A stretch of DNA of 64,000 bases from Diphasiastrum complanatum (Eukaryota; Streptophyta; Lycopodiopsida; Lycopodiales; Lycopodiaceae). The notes under the pieces were generated by a model that saw only the letters and a program-made list of their open reading frames with translations, had not been told where the DNA came from and ran no database searches. The stretch covers positions 24,390,541-24,454,540 of the forward strand of contig CM055094.1 of assembly GCA_029204225.1 (NCBI GenBank), written 5' to 3'. A program made the position numbers and the translations under genes. Shown here in pieces: positions 45,401 to 54,536 of this stretch (position 1 is its first letter; each line of letters starts with the position of its first letter).

Positions 45401-48400
45401 AAACAAGATTTATTTCTGAGTGTAAGCCTAGAGAAGAATATATATTTGATTCCCTTGAAGATTAAATAAGTCAAGATTATCCATACCTGTGAGAAGAAGA
45501 TGCTAAGCCTAAAGAAGAATATATATTCAATTCTCTTGAAGATTAAATAAGTCAAAGTTTATCCGTACCCGTGAGAAGAAGATGCTAAGCCTAAAGAAGA
45601 ATATATATTCAATTCTCTTGAAGATTAAATAAGTCAAAGTTTATCCGTACCCGTGAGAAGAGGATGCTAAGTGTAACAAAATTAATGATATTCAAGAGAC
45701 AATGTTAGAATGGTGCTACCAATATCTCCAGGAGTCCAGCTACAGTTTACAACATTGATCTTCAAAATAAGATGCATTGAACACCACTGGAACAAGAATC
45801 ACTGCAAAGTTTGGGGTGTACCATGCCAGTGTGACCCATTTCACCACAATTGTAGCAAGAAACCACTGTGTGAGACATAGCCACAACATCAACACAACAC
45901 AAATGCCCATATTGCTTGCAGACATAGCATCGAATAGCCTGTGAATCAAAACCAAAGTTAGGTCTGCCAAATAAATGACATTCTAAACCTCTTTTGCAAA
46001 CAATACTGACATCAATCTTTAAACAATTTGTACAAGGTGTTGACTAGACATATTGTAAGCAATATAAAAACTTGCACCTGCAAATCTTCCACGCTATAGT
46101 CTTTCCAACAACCAACTGCGTCATGCCCAATTTCTCCACAATGTAAACAAATAAACTCATCTTGTTGACCTACTCCCATCTTGCCTTTTTGAGGACATGC
46201 TTTTGCAAAATGACCACTGTTTCCACAAATGTAGCATTCCAACCTCTGTAAAAAAGTGACAGTTAACCCAAAATATGACGGTAATTTGTACAGGAAACCA
46301 GAAAATGTAAATAATGGCACATCAAAAACAGATAGCGAGTAATGCATTATTAGGTCTCTATATATTTTGTTCTAGTCATTACTTTTGAATTGAATGAAAA
46401 ACCGATCTCAACTTTACATTTGTATGTTTTGCTTCGCACAAAAAGTTGATCAAAGGCTTCTTCAAAAAACGAGAGACCGTGTTCTTTATGCAACATCTTT
46501 TCATGAGACAAACATGAACTCATTAGGTAAACCACAAAACAACACATAAACATTAATCAAAAGACAACCAGATATCAAACAACAAACAATCAGCATTGAA
46601 GTTTTGCCAACAAAGCATCAATCAAGATCTCATTGGTTCCTGATACCCAACCATATAGCACATCTTAATATCCTTTGTTATAACCTTAGAAACCCGTTCC
46701 GACCCAAACCTGTCGGAATGAACTGTACGTTTCGTACAGTACATTCTGAAACGTACTGGGTCTGAACGTGGTACTAAATAAAAATAAAAATTTAAAAATT
46801 CCTTTGCCAAATAATACAACTGGAACAAAACGCGTTCCAGAACGCGTTCTGTTCCAAAATGGTCAACTATGCTCCAAGAGATCAAGTGTAGAGCATTCCC
46901 CTCCTTGGCATTGCCTCCAAGGCATCTTATGATGCAAATTCCAACGAACGTGATCCGGAAAGTGATCTAGGAAATCCCATTAGGGTTTCTCAGAACGCAG
47001 CTTTTTTTGTTTTCTTTTGGGGGCTGCTATAGGAAAACAAGAGGCAAGGCACCAAGATCTAACTATCAAACAATCTCCACAAGACAAATGAGGGAGGAGG
47101 ATAGGCACCCTCAAGGAGAGAGAGAAAGCAGAAAATGCAAGCAGGAAAAATGGAGAGCAATGCTTAGCAAATGTAAAAACTGGAATACACAATGAGCATC
47201 TAAGTACTCTACCTGGATGTGGCCAAATGCCAACAAACCTAAGCTTAACCACCCAAAAGTCAAGATAGGGCCCCTAAACAAAATTAGACCCCTAAGGACC
47301 CACGAGTCAGTACATGACCAAAACTGGGTCCAACTGAACTTAAGACAAACTTAAGATGGCCTAAATAACTAAATACCCATGGTTACACAAACCTCGACCT
47401 TTTGGGTCACAGTAACCTATGAATTAACTTTAGCATAGTCATTTATTTCTAACAAGTGCCAATATGGGTATCAGATTAAAGGTGTTTTCAAGAGCAATTC
47501 ACTTGTTTGCTTGGAGTTCCAAGAGAAGTGCAGTCCAATTTTGGGCCATTGAGTGATTCTTTATCGAACATCTCTATTTATTGTTCTTCTGATAAATTCA
47601 TTGATGATCCCGAGTTCATTTAATACTAACTAAACTATCAAAAAAAAAAACTGGCCATTAGTGTTTTCTCCACCAAAAAAATAATAATAAACAATAATTT
47701 GCGATCCAGGTCGCGGATCGCTGCCATTCCAGAACGATTTTGCAGCGAATCATTGGCTCCAACTATACATGCCAAACTCCACACATGACAGGTCACTTCA
47801 TTCATTCGACCACATAGAATACAAGGGCACAAACCAAGTTGAACCGTGCATAATCTACTCGGTCCATATTTGGATGCTCTATCATGGCAGATCAGTAAAC
47901 AAATATTTATAAAAGGCTAATCAATAACATTTCAATGTCTGAAGGATAGTGAATGCTATTACACACAACGGGAAAGAACAAGATCTTTCATCTTTATATT
48001 GTCCATATTGCCAAGCAAGAAACAAAGTAATATATGAAGTATCTAGTATCCACGAGAGGTTTTGGGCCTGCCAATGATTCAATGTGTGGAGAGAAGCAAG
48101 GAGCAAAAGAATTTCAAAAGGTCGTTGGTTGTGAAAGGCAACCCTTGGCCCTCTGATGAAGGGTTAATGCCCATTGAGAAAGTTTCTTGGTTTTTTACCT
48201 TAGAATTTTCAAGTCACTTTTAAGTTTTTTGGTGAAGTCAAAGTTTTACATAATGTAAAAGTGAAAAGTGGGTCTTTAGTCCACTATGAAGGGTGTTGCC
48301 CTTCAATTGCAACTTCTATCGTTCCTAATTTGGTCTAACCCTTATGTGAAGTCTTATGCCTCTATTTCATAGCCTTCAAGCAAGTCTTGTGGACCAATTG

Positions 48401-51400
48401 TTTGCAACCAGTTGTGGTGTGGCGACACATGGATGTGAATACTATCGTGGGCAGCTCTGTTATACACTACAAATTCCAACAAATTTAGTGTCTTCTTGAA
48501 TGATGTTTCTTGATTTTTGACGTAACATGTTGATTACTACAATGATCCAAAGGACGAATTTAGGTATAATAACTAGTTGTGATTTAAGGAAAAAATTCAG
48601 CTCAAAAATACAATTTTTGGCTCAAGTAATTTTCAAAAGGGATCAAAGAGACCTCATTGATAAATCTAACAGTGAAAATCTCCATAGTTAGCATGTTTAT
48701 AATGATATTGTAGGCTTGTGTGTTCTCCTATGCTCTTTGATTTTATGCCTTTTTATTGTATAACAGCAGCCAGCTAATGAGAATCTTTTTGTGCAAATTT
48801 ACAAAATTTCCATTTTTGTGGAAACCGTCAAATCAAACAAAACATCTCAATCGTTTGGTCAAGTCTTACAAACGTTTCAAACACATTTGAAACGTTTCAA
48901 ATTTGGAAGTTTCAAACGTTTGGTCACTACACTAATGTAGTGTCCTTCTATGAAAATGTGCTTGAGACTAGTGGAGTAGATGCAAGGAGACACAAATCTC
49001 TACATAACTTCATCTCTCTCATTGCAATCATTGTGTTGTTTCTCCAATACAAGCAATATGTGTTCTCTCCCTGCTTCTCTACTAATGCGAACGAGTTGGA
49101 GCATGCTCAAATCTTCAACAGCAACAAAGTGAACATCATCAAGATCAATTAAAGTCCCTACTTCCTTGTCAACACATAAGAAAATTTTGTTATCACTTTA
49201 GCTTGTTCAAAGCTAAATCAAACCAAAAGAAAATAGTTGATAGCTGAACTTCAACCATTGTCTAGAATATAGTCCCAGATCATCACCCCGCAATGATTGG
49301 TCAAAAACTCAAATCTATTGAGCTTGAATTGTCTATGATCCATTTTGAACTTCTTAATATGCTTTTATTTCACTAATAACAACTAATTTCCAAGCTGCCC
49401 CAAAAGAATTCTAAAAAAAGTGAAAGAACTTAAAGAATGTTCTAATCTAGATTGGTCAAAAACTCAAAACATCGTTCCATTTGTATTCTAGAATGCATGC
49501 AATGCAACTATGCACTAAACCCATAGATGCATTGAGTTCCGGAACGTAGAGTTCCGATCACATTCCGAAAATTTCGAAACATTCTGTCCTAGATCGCTTT
49601 TTTTCGGGTTTTTTAAGGAAATTTTCTTAGGGGTCTTTGAAAAGAAAAAAAGCCAAAAAAAGGCATCTAAAACACATTTGGATACATTGTACACATTTAA
49701 ATACCTTGCATAGTTGCACTAACGAATATCAAATCACGATTCGGACAGCCATCCGAATAGACCCCCAAATCGCTCGAGGGTCGCGAATTACGATTTGCAA
49801 AAAAAAAACTGTAAATACATTCAATAAGGGTATCAGTAGAAAGAGAAAACACATAAAAAATCGCAATCCTTTGAACTATGAACTACATGTTCGCTAATAC
49901 TATATAGAAGTATATCTAATATCGTACCTACACACAACATGAAAAAATAAGAGAGAACACAAAGGTCTTAAGAGTGCAATAGACGAAACCATCCCAATCA
50001 ACCCTAGACCAAATACCGGTCTAGCCCCCGAGCATTCCAGGAGATAGGCAAATCACAAGAGAAGCGCTTCCAACAGCATAACGGCCGCAAGACTCATATA
50101 GAGCATAGAGATTATCCCACCTGCCCATGCACGGAATCTACATGTAAGCACTCTGTCAGATCATGCCAACTCCCATGCATGTCCACTACATGTAGGTACC
50201 CGTAACCCATAGTAGCTAAGACCCCTGCAATAGCACAATGCATGTACATCCTAACCCATACTAGAATGCAACACACATGCTAATACCGCATGCAAGTGGT
50301 CACTTGACCCCATGGTCCTACTCCACTATTATCCAGGCTAGGTCCAGTCCCAATGTCCAAGGCACCCCCTGATGGTCCAAACCCCCATTAGGGCCATGAC
50401 ATACTTCCCCCCTTATTTTAGTTCTAACCTCAGCTTAAAGTCAGGGAAACTCCTCTTCAAATTACCATCTAGTTCCCATATCGTCAGAATGTCCTTTCCA
50501 ATGAACCAGATCACCTAATTCTTCCCATTCTAAACATGGCACAAAGTGTCATTCCAAAGTCAAGGTCCAATCCAAAATGCATCTAGACCCCAATACACTT
50601 AAGTTTCGATCTAGAATAACTTAAGATTTATTGAATTTCATTACGTGAAGCCCTGGCTTTCGGTTACTCCAATTATCTAGCTCCATCAGAGTTTATGCGA
50701 TAACTTTATTTTCAAACGGAAAATAATTAAAGCCAAAAGTCCTTATGTATCCTATGCAAATCACCCACTACATGAGTCACAAAATAACTCATAATGGCTG
50801 TGACTTACAATCAATACAGTGTACACATAAGCTACAATATCAATAAATAATGATAACTTGTAGACTCATCCAATTGACTCAAAAGAACCAGATTTAGAAA
50901 TATTCGAATGTTCAGGTGTGGGCCCAATTTCAAAACACCCCGCCAACCTCAACTGTGTGTAAACTACAAAATCCTACCTTTCCACAACTTCTTGGTCCAC
51001 ATCAAACTTTGTCAACTCCAAGATGACTTGGGCAACTTTAAGCATCAACTAGCCAAAGCACGCATTTATCGTATTCATTGTTGCCTTTTAGCCCTATGCC
51101 TATGTTGCACAACCTCTATACCTAAATGTCCCATGTGTTCTCACATTGAGTAGTGCATTAAATAAATGTGCCCACGTGAAATATTCAAATATTGCTTTCA
51201 CCTATAAATGCATTGAATTTGCTACAGATGCACAACACCACCAAATCTCCAAGCCCTCTGCCTCTTTGTTCTCTACAACCCCATCATATTTCTTCTCGAT
51301 TCATCAAAAATATAAAACCTCTAGAACTATTCTAATGTTTTCACGGAAACAAACTCAGCATATCACTATTTTAACAAACAAATTCATGATGTAACCTGAA

Positions 51401-52807
51401 GCAACCAAGACACACACTTACGCACGTAGCTGTAAAGCTTTTTCGTTCTCAAACTTTTTCTAGTATGGCCAACTTCACAGCAATACAACTATCAAAAACA
51501 ACTACCTGTGATAAAATATCCAAAGTACCTAAGTGAACTAGTTCATGGCATATAGAAATAGAAAGATAAATTCATGGAACAATCTCACACCTGGGGGCAT
51601 TCCCTCCCTTCATGACCAAATTTCCCGCAAACATAACATGGCTTCGAACGAGGCCCTTCAGGACAATCCACTGCCATGTGCCCAACATTTCCACAGTTAT
51701 AGCACGTCTTCTGCTGCTCTTCAGGTGGATCAAAATACCGAGGACCTCGCTGGAAACATACTCGGAGAGTGCCAAAAATGTCAACTAAATACATCTGCAA
51801 CAACTACGGAACGCATTTGAATGTGACAATGATCCACTGACATAACTGCTCACCAGTAGCTTCCGCATGACTATGCTTGCTGCTCCTTCTGTGGTTTGAC
51901 CCTCTGATGGAGTTTTGGCCTCTGATGGGGTTTTAGCATTTTCTGATTTGAGTCCATCGGGCATCAAATTAACCAAATCAGATTCTAGGTTTTCAAAATT
52001 CAGTTCATTCTGCATCAACAGATTGCAGAGTGTTGGTACAGATACAAAAGTCAATTTTCCTTTATGCACCTTGAAAAACAAGCGCAGCTACAAGGGTTGA
52101 AATCGATTCCATTAAACCTTAGACACAAGACACAAACAAAACCCTAAAAAAGATCTGCTACAACTATTCAAAGACGAACAGCAACGTAACACTCTACGAC
52201 AGGAGATAAATAGGTTCAGATACATACGTGTACATATACATCTCATGATTACAGAAAAAGCAAAAGAAATTGAGGCGGAATACCCGCACAGGAGTCAAAG
52301 AGAATCCCTTCTTCTTCTTTTTCTTCTTCTTCTTTTCATTGGCCAGCAAGTTAGCGAGAGATTCAGGAACTCCAATAGAGAAAGGCTCATCTTCATCATT
52401 TACAATTTGGCCCTCTTCCGGTGCTTCCTTCTCTGCAGCGCCATCAACTTCCCCTGACGAAACAGATTGAAACCCTAATTCATGTTGCTGCTGCGCCTGA
52501 CCGTCAAGAGATGGTGAAGGAGTTGAAATCGAACGCAATGCAGAAAATGATGAAGCAGCAGCAGCAGGACGGGAGTTTAGCTTTGCCAGAATGCCAAGGC
52601 TGAGATCGGCATTGCCCTCCTCCTGATCATCATCATCATTTATCTCTACGCTTATTACATCCCCGGCTCTTCCCAATCTCTCAACCTGTTTTTGTTGAGC
52701 ATAATGATCCTCTTGTGCCGCTTCTTCTTCTTCTTCTTTCCTGGCTGCCGCTTTCCCAACCCTCCTCTTCCTCCTCAACATACGATTATCATCAAGCGCT
52801 TCCATCA

Positions 52808-52808
<1 letters not shown>
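33007..52808 (-). CDS. CCHC zinc-knuckle protein, seven exons (gene span)
   Basis: Exons on the minus strand are 52808-52284, 52009-51854, 51749-51591, 46245-46078, 45938-45822, 37833-37723 and 33408-33007. Every junction has AG/GT splice sites and is phase 0, giving 175+52+53+56+39+37+133 = 545 residues plus a stop. The protein has an acidic/basic N-terminus with a run of about ten lysines, then R-K-L-L/R-G-P-R-Y-F-D-P-P, seven zinc knuckles, and a charged tail. From memory, Arabidopsis At3g43590 has the same motif order, the atypical knuckle C-Y-x-C-x4-G-H-L-C-C, and a similar length. Knuckles of this class bind single-stranded RNA; relatives (Air1/2, ZCCHC7) recruit nuclear RNA-surveillance poly(A) polymerase, but that role here is inference. 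Introns 3, 5 and 6 (5.3, 8.0 and 4.3 kb) are filled with transposons. A small exon missed between 37.7 and 33.4 kb is possible. Confidence 0.85.
35234..35300 (-). mobile_element. hAT-like transposon end
   Basis: Begins CATAGTTGCCCATTCCGG followed by ggaacgcgttcc palindromes, the reverse complement of the right ends at 36496 and 37331. A matching left end was not seen, so it is a truncated copy. Confidence 0.55.
35828..36496 (+). mobile_element. hAT-like element carrying a type II NADH dehydrogenase fragment
   Basis: Left end CTTAGAAACCCGTTC, right end GGGCAACTAAG (inverted: CTTAGTTGCCCATTCC). Flanking octamers GTTAGGTC (35820-35827) and GTTAGATC (36497-36504) differ at one base, as expected for an 8-bp target duplication of a hAT element. 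Subterminal regions are packed with gttcc/ggaac palindromes. No transposase is present; the interior includes the gene fragment at 36048-36180. Confidence 0.7.
36037..36264 (-). pseudogene. Captured fragment of a type II NADH dehydrogenase
   Basis: The minus strand reads V-V-V-G-G-G-P-T-G-V-E-F-A-A-E-F-H-D-L-V, then Y-P-D-V-H-K-F-V-Q-I-I-V-I-Q-S-A-D. This is the second dinucleotide-binding GxGxxG region of plant external alternative NADH dehydrogenases (NDB type). About 45 residues are recognisable; the parent enzyme has roughly 500-580. It lies wholly within the hAT-like element, antisense to the element as drawn. Confidence 0.75.
36509..37331 (+). mobile_element. hAT-like element carrying an FCP1/SCP-type phosphatase fragment
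   Basis: Left end CTTAGAAGCCCGTTCC at 36509; right end GGCAACTAAG at 37331. Flanking octamers GATCATAC (36501-36508) and GGTCATAG (37332-37339) agree at six of eight positions. It starts only 12 bases after the previous element, and its left flank overlaps that element's right duplication. The subterminal ggaacggaacgcgttcc palindrome at about 37295 is typical of the family here. Confidence 0.68.
36841..37206 (-). pseudogene. Captured fragment of an FCP1/SCP-like HAD phosphatase
   Basis: 121 open codons on the minus strand: E-L-F-L-K-V-L, then N-T-L-L-I-D-D-S-P-E-N-S and L-N-P-R-D-N-A-I-L-P, and R-H-R-I-G-Q-A-P-L at the end. In plant NLI-interacting-factor (FCP1-homology) phosphatases the same order is P-L-F-L-K-x-L...T-L-(L/V)-x-D-D-S-P-x-K...N-P...F-P...G-Q. 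The D-D-S-P pair belongs to the HAD acid motif. The N-terminal catalytic D-x-D-x-T half is absent, so no active enzyme can be made. Confidence 0.7.
37723..37833 (-). CDS. Zinc-knuckle gene exon 6 (end of knuckle 6, knuckle 7)
   Basis: 37 codons starting G-C-A-K after a TTCACCAG acceptor. The cysteine at codon 2 completes knuckle 6. Knuckle 7 is C-Y-K-C-x4-H-x4-C, followed by S-K-R-D-Q and a GTTGCAATC donor. Confidence 0.87.
38863..39335 (+). pseudogene. LINE (non-LTR) reverse transcriptase fragment
   Basis: The plus strand reads V-D-F-K-S-T-F-D-S-I-P at 38863, F-M-R-L-Y-E near 38990, V-E-Q-G-C-S-L-S-P-T-I-F-D-L-Y-I near 39070, and L-Q-D-H-I-N-T-L near 39210. These match the LINE RT blocks D-F-(K/x)-x-A-F-D-x-(V/I)-P, x-x-L-Y-x, G-V-x-Q-G-C-P-L-S-P and the post-YxDD segment in order. 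The Y-A-D-D block is missing and several frameshifts are present. It sits in intron 5 of the zinc-knuckle gene. Confidence 0.7.
39770..40230 (-). mobile_element. Copia 3' LTR of the rearranged element
   Basis: 39775-40075 is repeated in inverted orientation at 42483-42760 (gaaggtctgatgttcgagga...atgcaggacgaacac). On the minus strand it follows the pol end at 40222, so it acts as the 3' LTR. A TGTTTC start near 40226 is possible; the first ~150 bp have no partner in the other copy. Confidence 0.6.
40222..41235 (-). pseudogene. Ty1/copia reverse transcriptase fused to RNase H tail by deletion
   Basis: 337 codons: W-V-Q-A-I-N-E-E-I-E-S, C-K-W-V-Y-K-V-K, R-L-V-A-K-G-F-S-Q, S-I-Y-S-L-K-Q-S and V-V-Y-V-D-D-T-L-I show an RT with the YVDD catalytic motif. 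At G-Q-G-S-C-Y-L-T-F the frame jumps to M-V-A-D-I-F-T-K-P-L, the end of RNase H, so the RT thumb and nearly all of RNase H are deleted, apparently in frame. It continues the integrase at 41481-42137. Confidence 0.85.
41381..42137 (-). pseudogene. Ty1/copia integrase core
   Basis: Frame 42137-41895 reads L-E-L-V-H-S-D-I-C-G-P then Y-Y-I-T-F-I-D-D-Y-S-K, holding the first two integrase acidic residues. After a break the frame 41741-41481 has V-L-W-A-E-A-V-A-T-A-A-Y and H-V-R-I-F-G-C-A-A-Y. A TGA-type break at about 41896 and a frameshift near 41480 separate the pieces. Confidence 0.82.
42271..42482 (-). pseudogene. Copia GAG-pre-integrase segment at an inversion junction
   Basis: The minus strand reads D-N-V-L-F-V-P-T-L-Q-Q-D-L-L, the start of pol after protease. 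Directly upstream of it, at about 42482, the sequence changes to LTR in the opposite orientation, so the preceding protease and gag are not on this side. Confidence 0.75.
42483..43306 (+). mobile_element. Copia 5' LTR, family copy 3
   Basis: The first part (42483-42760) is the inverted partner of the 3' LTR at 39775-40075. The second part (42810-43130) matches LTR copies 1 and 2 (gtctgctagtaagcg, tctcatgccgacgcgctg, gtagatcagcaatgtctgtc). It ends ...CTCGTCA at 43306, one base before the primer site. Confidence 0.7.
43308..43320 (+). promoter_or_regulatory. Copia primer binding site (initiator Met-tRNA type)
   Basis: TGGTATCAGAGCC matches the 3' end complement of plant initiator Met-tRNA and directly follows an LTR end, the standard position for minus-strand priming. 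Confidence 0.88.
43394..44480 (+). pseudogene. Ty1/copia gag and protease
   Basis: ATG at 43394 starts M-A-S-I-S-S-I, then N-F-L-A-W-K-V-K, the UBN2-type gag. A stop at 43631 and two frame changes follow. The nucleocapsid has two zinc knuckles, C-x2-E-x-H-T-V-x-T-C near 44083 (first loop residues altered) and C-I-H-C-x4-H-x4-C. The protease has V-I-L-D-S-G-A-T-S-H-F-V near 44355, and the frame runs to R-Y-I-V-L-G-D-R-S-R-H-Q-V. Homology stops at about 44480, exactly where pol should begin; pol lies on the other strand from 42482 downward. Confidence 0.85.
44490..45420. other. Intron 5 sequence without recognised genes
   Basis: Follows the broken end of the copia protease. Short frames on both strands lack motifs. 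Confidence 0.35.
45423..45667. repeat. 82-bp tandem repeat, three copies
   Basis: Units start at 45423, 45504 and 45586 with taagcct.aagaagaatat and end gtgagaag.ggatgc/gtgagaagaagatgc. Copies two and three are nearly identical; copy one has several changes. Located 155 bp inside intron 5 next to exon 5. Confidence 0.9.
45822..45938 (-). CDS. Zinc-knuckle gene exon 5 (knuckle 5, first part of knuckle 6)
   Basis: 39 codons after a TTCACAG acceptor. Knuckle 5 is atypical, C-Y-V-C-x4-G-H-L-C-C, as in the Arabidopsis family. The exon ends C-Y-N-C-G-E-M-G-H-T-G-M, so the last cysteine of knuckle 6 lies in the next exon about 8 kb away. Confidence 0.87.
46078..46245 (-). CDS. Zinc-knuckle gene exon 4 (knuckles 3 and 4)
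   Basis: 56 codons flanked by a TACAG acceptor and a GTGCAAG donor. It encodes C-Y-I-C-x4-H-x4-C and C-L-H-C-x4-H-x4-C, then Y-S-V-E-D-L-Q, which resembles the Y-S-K-E-D-L-K segment recalled from the Arabidopsis family member. Confidence 0.88.
46685..46871 (+). mobile_element. Short non-autonomous hAT-like element, 187 bp
   Basis: Left end CTTAGAAACCCGTTCCGACC and right end GGTCAACTATG, with the same gtacgttt.gtacagtac and gaacgcgttc palindromes as the larger elements at 35.8-37.3 kb and no cargo. The target duplication is not evident. Confidence 0.68.
46900..51590 (-). other. Intron 3 of the zinc-knuckle gene, distal part
   Basis: About 4.7 kb with no supported coding region. It holds a possible hAT-like end at 49530-49590 (gagttccggaacg...tccgatcacattccg), hairpin-forming sequence at 48870-48945, and ggatcgc/gcgatc-type palindromic motifs near 47700 and 49770 that may be another decayed transposon. 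Confidence 0.4.
51591..51749 (-). CDS. Zinc-knuckle gene exon 3 (knuckles 1 and 2)
   Basis: 53 codons starting R-G-P-R-Y-F-D-P-P after a TTTCCAG acceptor and ending before GTGTGAG. It encodes two consecutive CCHC knuckles, C-Y-N-C-x4-H-x4-C and C-Y-V-C-x4-H-x4-C. Confidence 0.88.
51854..52009 (-). CDS. Zinc-knuckle gene exon 2
   Basis: 52 codons between an acceptor (TTGATGCAG) and a GTGAGC donor. It contains a short internal duplication (K-T-P-S-E-A/K-T-P-S-E-G) and ends V-M-R-K-L-L, which completes the family motif R-K-L-L-R-G-P-R-Y-F once joined to exon 3. Confidence 0.82.
52284..52808 (-). CDS. Zinc-knuckle gene exon 1 (start codon)
   Basis: The first ATG of the open frame is at 52808, just inside a (CT)n tract that would lie in the 5' untranslated region; a second ATG follows immediately at 52805. 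The 175 codons include R-K-R-R, acidic stretches, D-D-D-D and a lysine run near residues 158-168, consistent with a disordered nuclear N-terminus. A donor G-T-A-T-T-C follows codon 175 in phase 0. Reading on past it would give an A/T-rich tail ending at 52194, which I take as intron. Confidence 0.8.

Positions 52809-52842
<34 letters not shown>
52809..52842. repeat. (CT)n microsatellite at the zinc-knuckle gene start
   Basis: About 34 bases of CT directly upstream of the start codon on the minus strand, where it reads (GA)n. Such tracts are common in plant 5' untranslated regions. Confidence 0.9.
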
Positions 52843-52844
<2 letters not shown>

Positions 52845-53726
52845 AGTTTATGTGAGTTTTTGTATAGGTGCCCTAAAAAAGTTGAAAGATAAAAGAAATT
52901 CACACGGATTTCTAGTGCAAAGAAATTTAGCATGTGCAATCAATTGGTTGGGGATAGACTTGCGCACAAGCATATATGCCCTAGTGTCTTGGGATCGGCA
53001 CCCACGAGTCCGGCTGAGCCTCATGTCTCGAGCACCACGTGTCCTCGGCCATTTTTTGCAATCCCATGCACTCCCGGGCACTCTCACACATAGCAGTCAA
53101 TGGGCCAGTTTCTAGTTATATGGCCCAGTGGCAAAAAGTCCCAGTTGATTATGGATTATTGGTTGGTTGCCCGATCACGTGGCGCTCCGGGCAGCCATCT
53201 TGAATAAATAAATCAAAAAAAGACACGTCATCGACTGGTCGGGAGCCGCGGGAGCCAGCGCGGCAGGGGGCGTAGCGTACGAAGGGGGGCGGGCCCAAAC
53301 GATGCGTGCGCACAAGCTTTAAAGCATGTGCGCTATATATCTCAAGGCCAATCAATTGGTGGTCTCTAGACAAATGCTCCAGGGTGGTTTCAGACTAGCG
53401 GTTAGTCCCTTTGCCATTTTTTGAACTTTCGTAAGTGAGTTGACAAGCAATGGACCACCCCCTTTTCAAACTTGCTAACAAGTGCCAAATGAAGGGCCAC
53501 AATTTGGTTGGTTGGTTTGAATCCTTATCATCCCATTCGTTCATTTTTGTTAAATTGCCGATCAAGTGTCGTCAATTATATATGTTGGTTTTGCTAGTTT
53601 TTGTGCAAGAAAGAGATTTGAGAAGTTCCATATCTTTGTGGTTTCTTCTTGGATTCATTTGTTGAATTTCAAGAGAGTGCTAAGTGCATTCGAATAGGTT
53701 GAAAGAGAAGATCAAATCATTGCAAC
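52843..53726. other. Probable promoter of the zinc-knuckle gene; then copia leader
   Basis: Roughly 52.85-53.40 kb is GC-richer and should include the upstream region of the zinc-knuckle gene. From about 53430 onward the sequence leads into the copia gag ATG at 53727 and may be its leader. No primer site was found. Confidence 0.35.
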
Positions 53727-54536
53727 ATGGTTACAAATGGAGGCTTCATGTTGGAGAGCAATGATAGGCTTATCTCAAGCAACTATTCAACTTGGAAGGT
53801 GAGAATGGAGTCTCTCCTTGAGATGAATGAGTTTATGGACATTGTTTTAGGTGAGGAGGAAAGACATTTGGCACCTCAAGAGCAATTGAGGTATGATAGG
53901 AGGGCAAACTAATTAGCTCTTCATGTGATCAAGATCTTCCATATCTCAGACAAGTTCAAAGGCAAAGGCAAAAGCAAGTGGTCTAAAGGGCAACATCAAG
54001 GTGAGGCTTCTACTTTTGTTGGCAAGAAGAAAGATAGATCTAATCTAAAATGTTTCTATTGTGGAATCAAATGACATTTTGCTAGTGAGTGCTTCAAGAA
54101 AAAGAGAGATCAATGTGGTTAGCAAGAAAATGTAACTCTTGATGAAGATGGTGTTGTTGATCAAAACTCAAATGATTTTACTTTTGTGATGTCTTCATGT
54201 TTGATTGCTAATGATGGAGATATTGATCCTTGGTGGATTGATAGTGGATCAAGCTCACACATAACCTTTCACAAAGAATATTTTCATCTTTGTTGGCATA
54301 TGAAGGTGACAAGAAGGTGATCTACACGGCCAATGATGGTGAGTGTGCAATCAAAGAAATTGGCACAATCCTATTTCTCTCTCTACAAATAGGAATGTTC
54401 ATTTGAAGTTTTGTTCATTCCATCTATTACTAATAACCTTCTTAGTGTGAGTCAAATGCTATAAACAAGGGTCTTAAGGTGGAGTTTGATGGTGATGCAT
54501 GCTTGATCAAGAAGAAAAATATTGTGATAGCAAAAG
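53727..54536 (+). pseudogene. Ty1/copia gag-protease fragment
   Basis: ATG at 53727 starts M-V-T-N-G-G-F and continues N-Y-S-T-W-K-V-R-M-E-S-L-L, the copia gag start. A TAA follows at 53910; the gag centre is deleted. Later codons give C-F-Y-C-G-I-K-(stop)-H-F-A-S-E-C, a damaged zinc knuckle, and W-W-I-D-S-G-S-S-S-H-I-T, the protease site. It then decays through I-P-S-I-T-N-N-L-L-S-V and ends at an LTR-like sequence. Confidence 0.78.

Noticed and set aside
45740-46347. Separate CCHC zinc-finger genes (or copia nucleocapsid) at 45.7 and 46.0 kb
   Set aside because: Splice phases and knuckle order join them to the exons at 51.6 and 37.8 kb as one host gene; they lack copia gag context.
52245-52603. 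Three plus-strand frames opposite exon 1 of the zinc-knuckle gene
   Set aside because: Antisense shadows of the charged exon 1 sequence.
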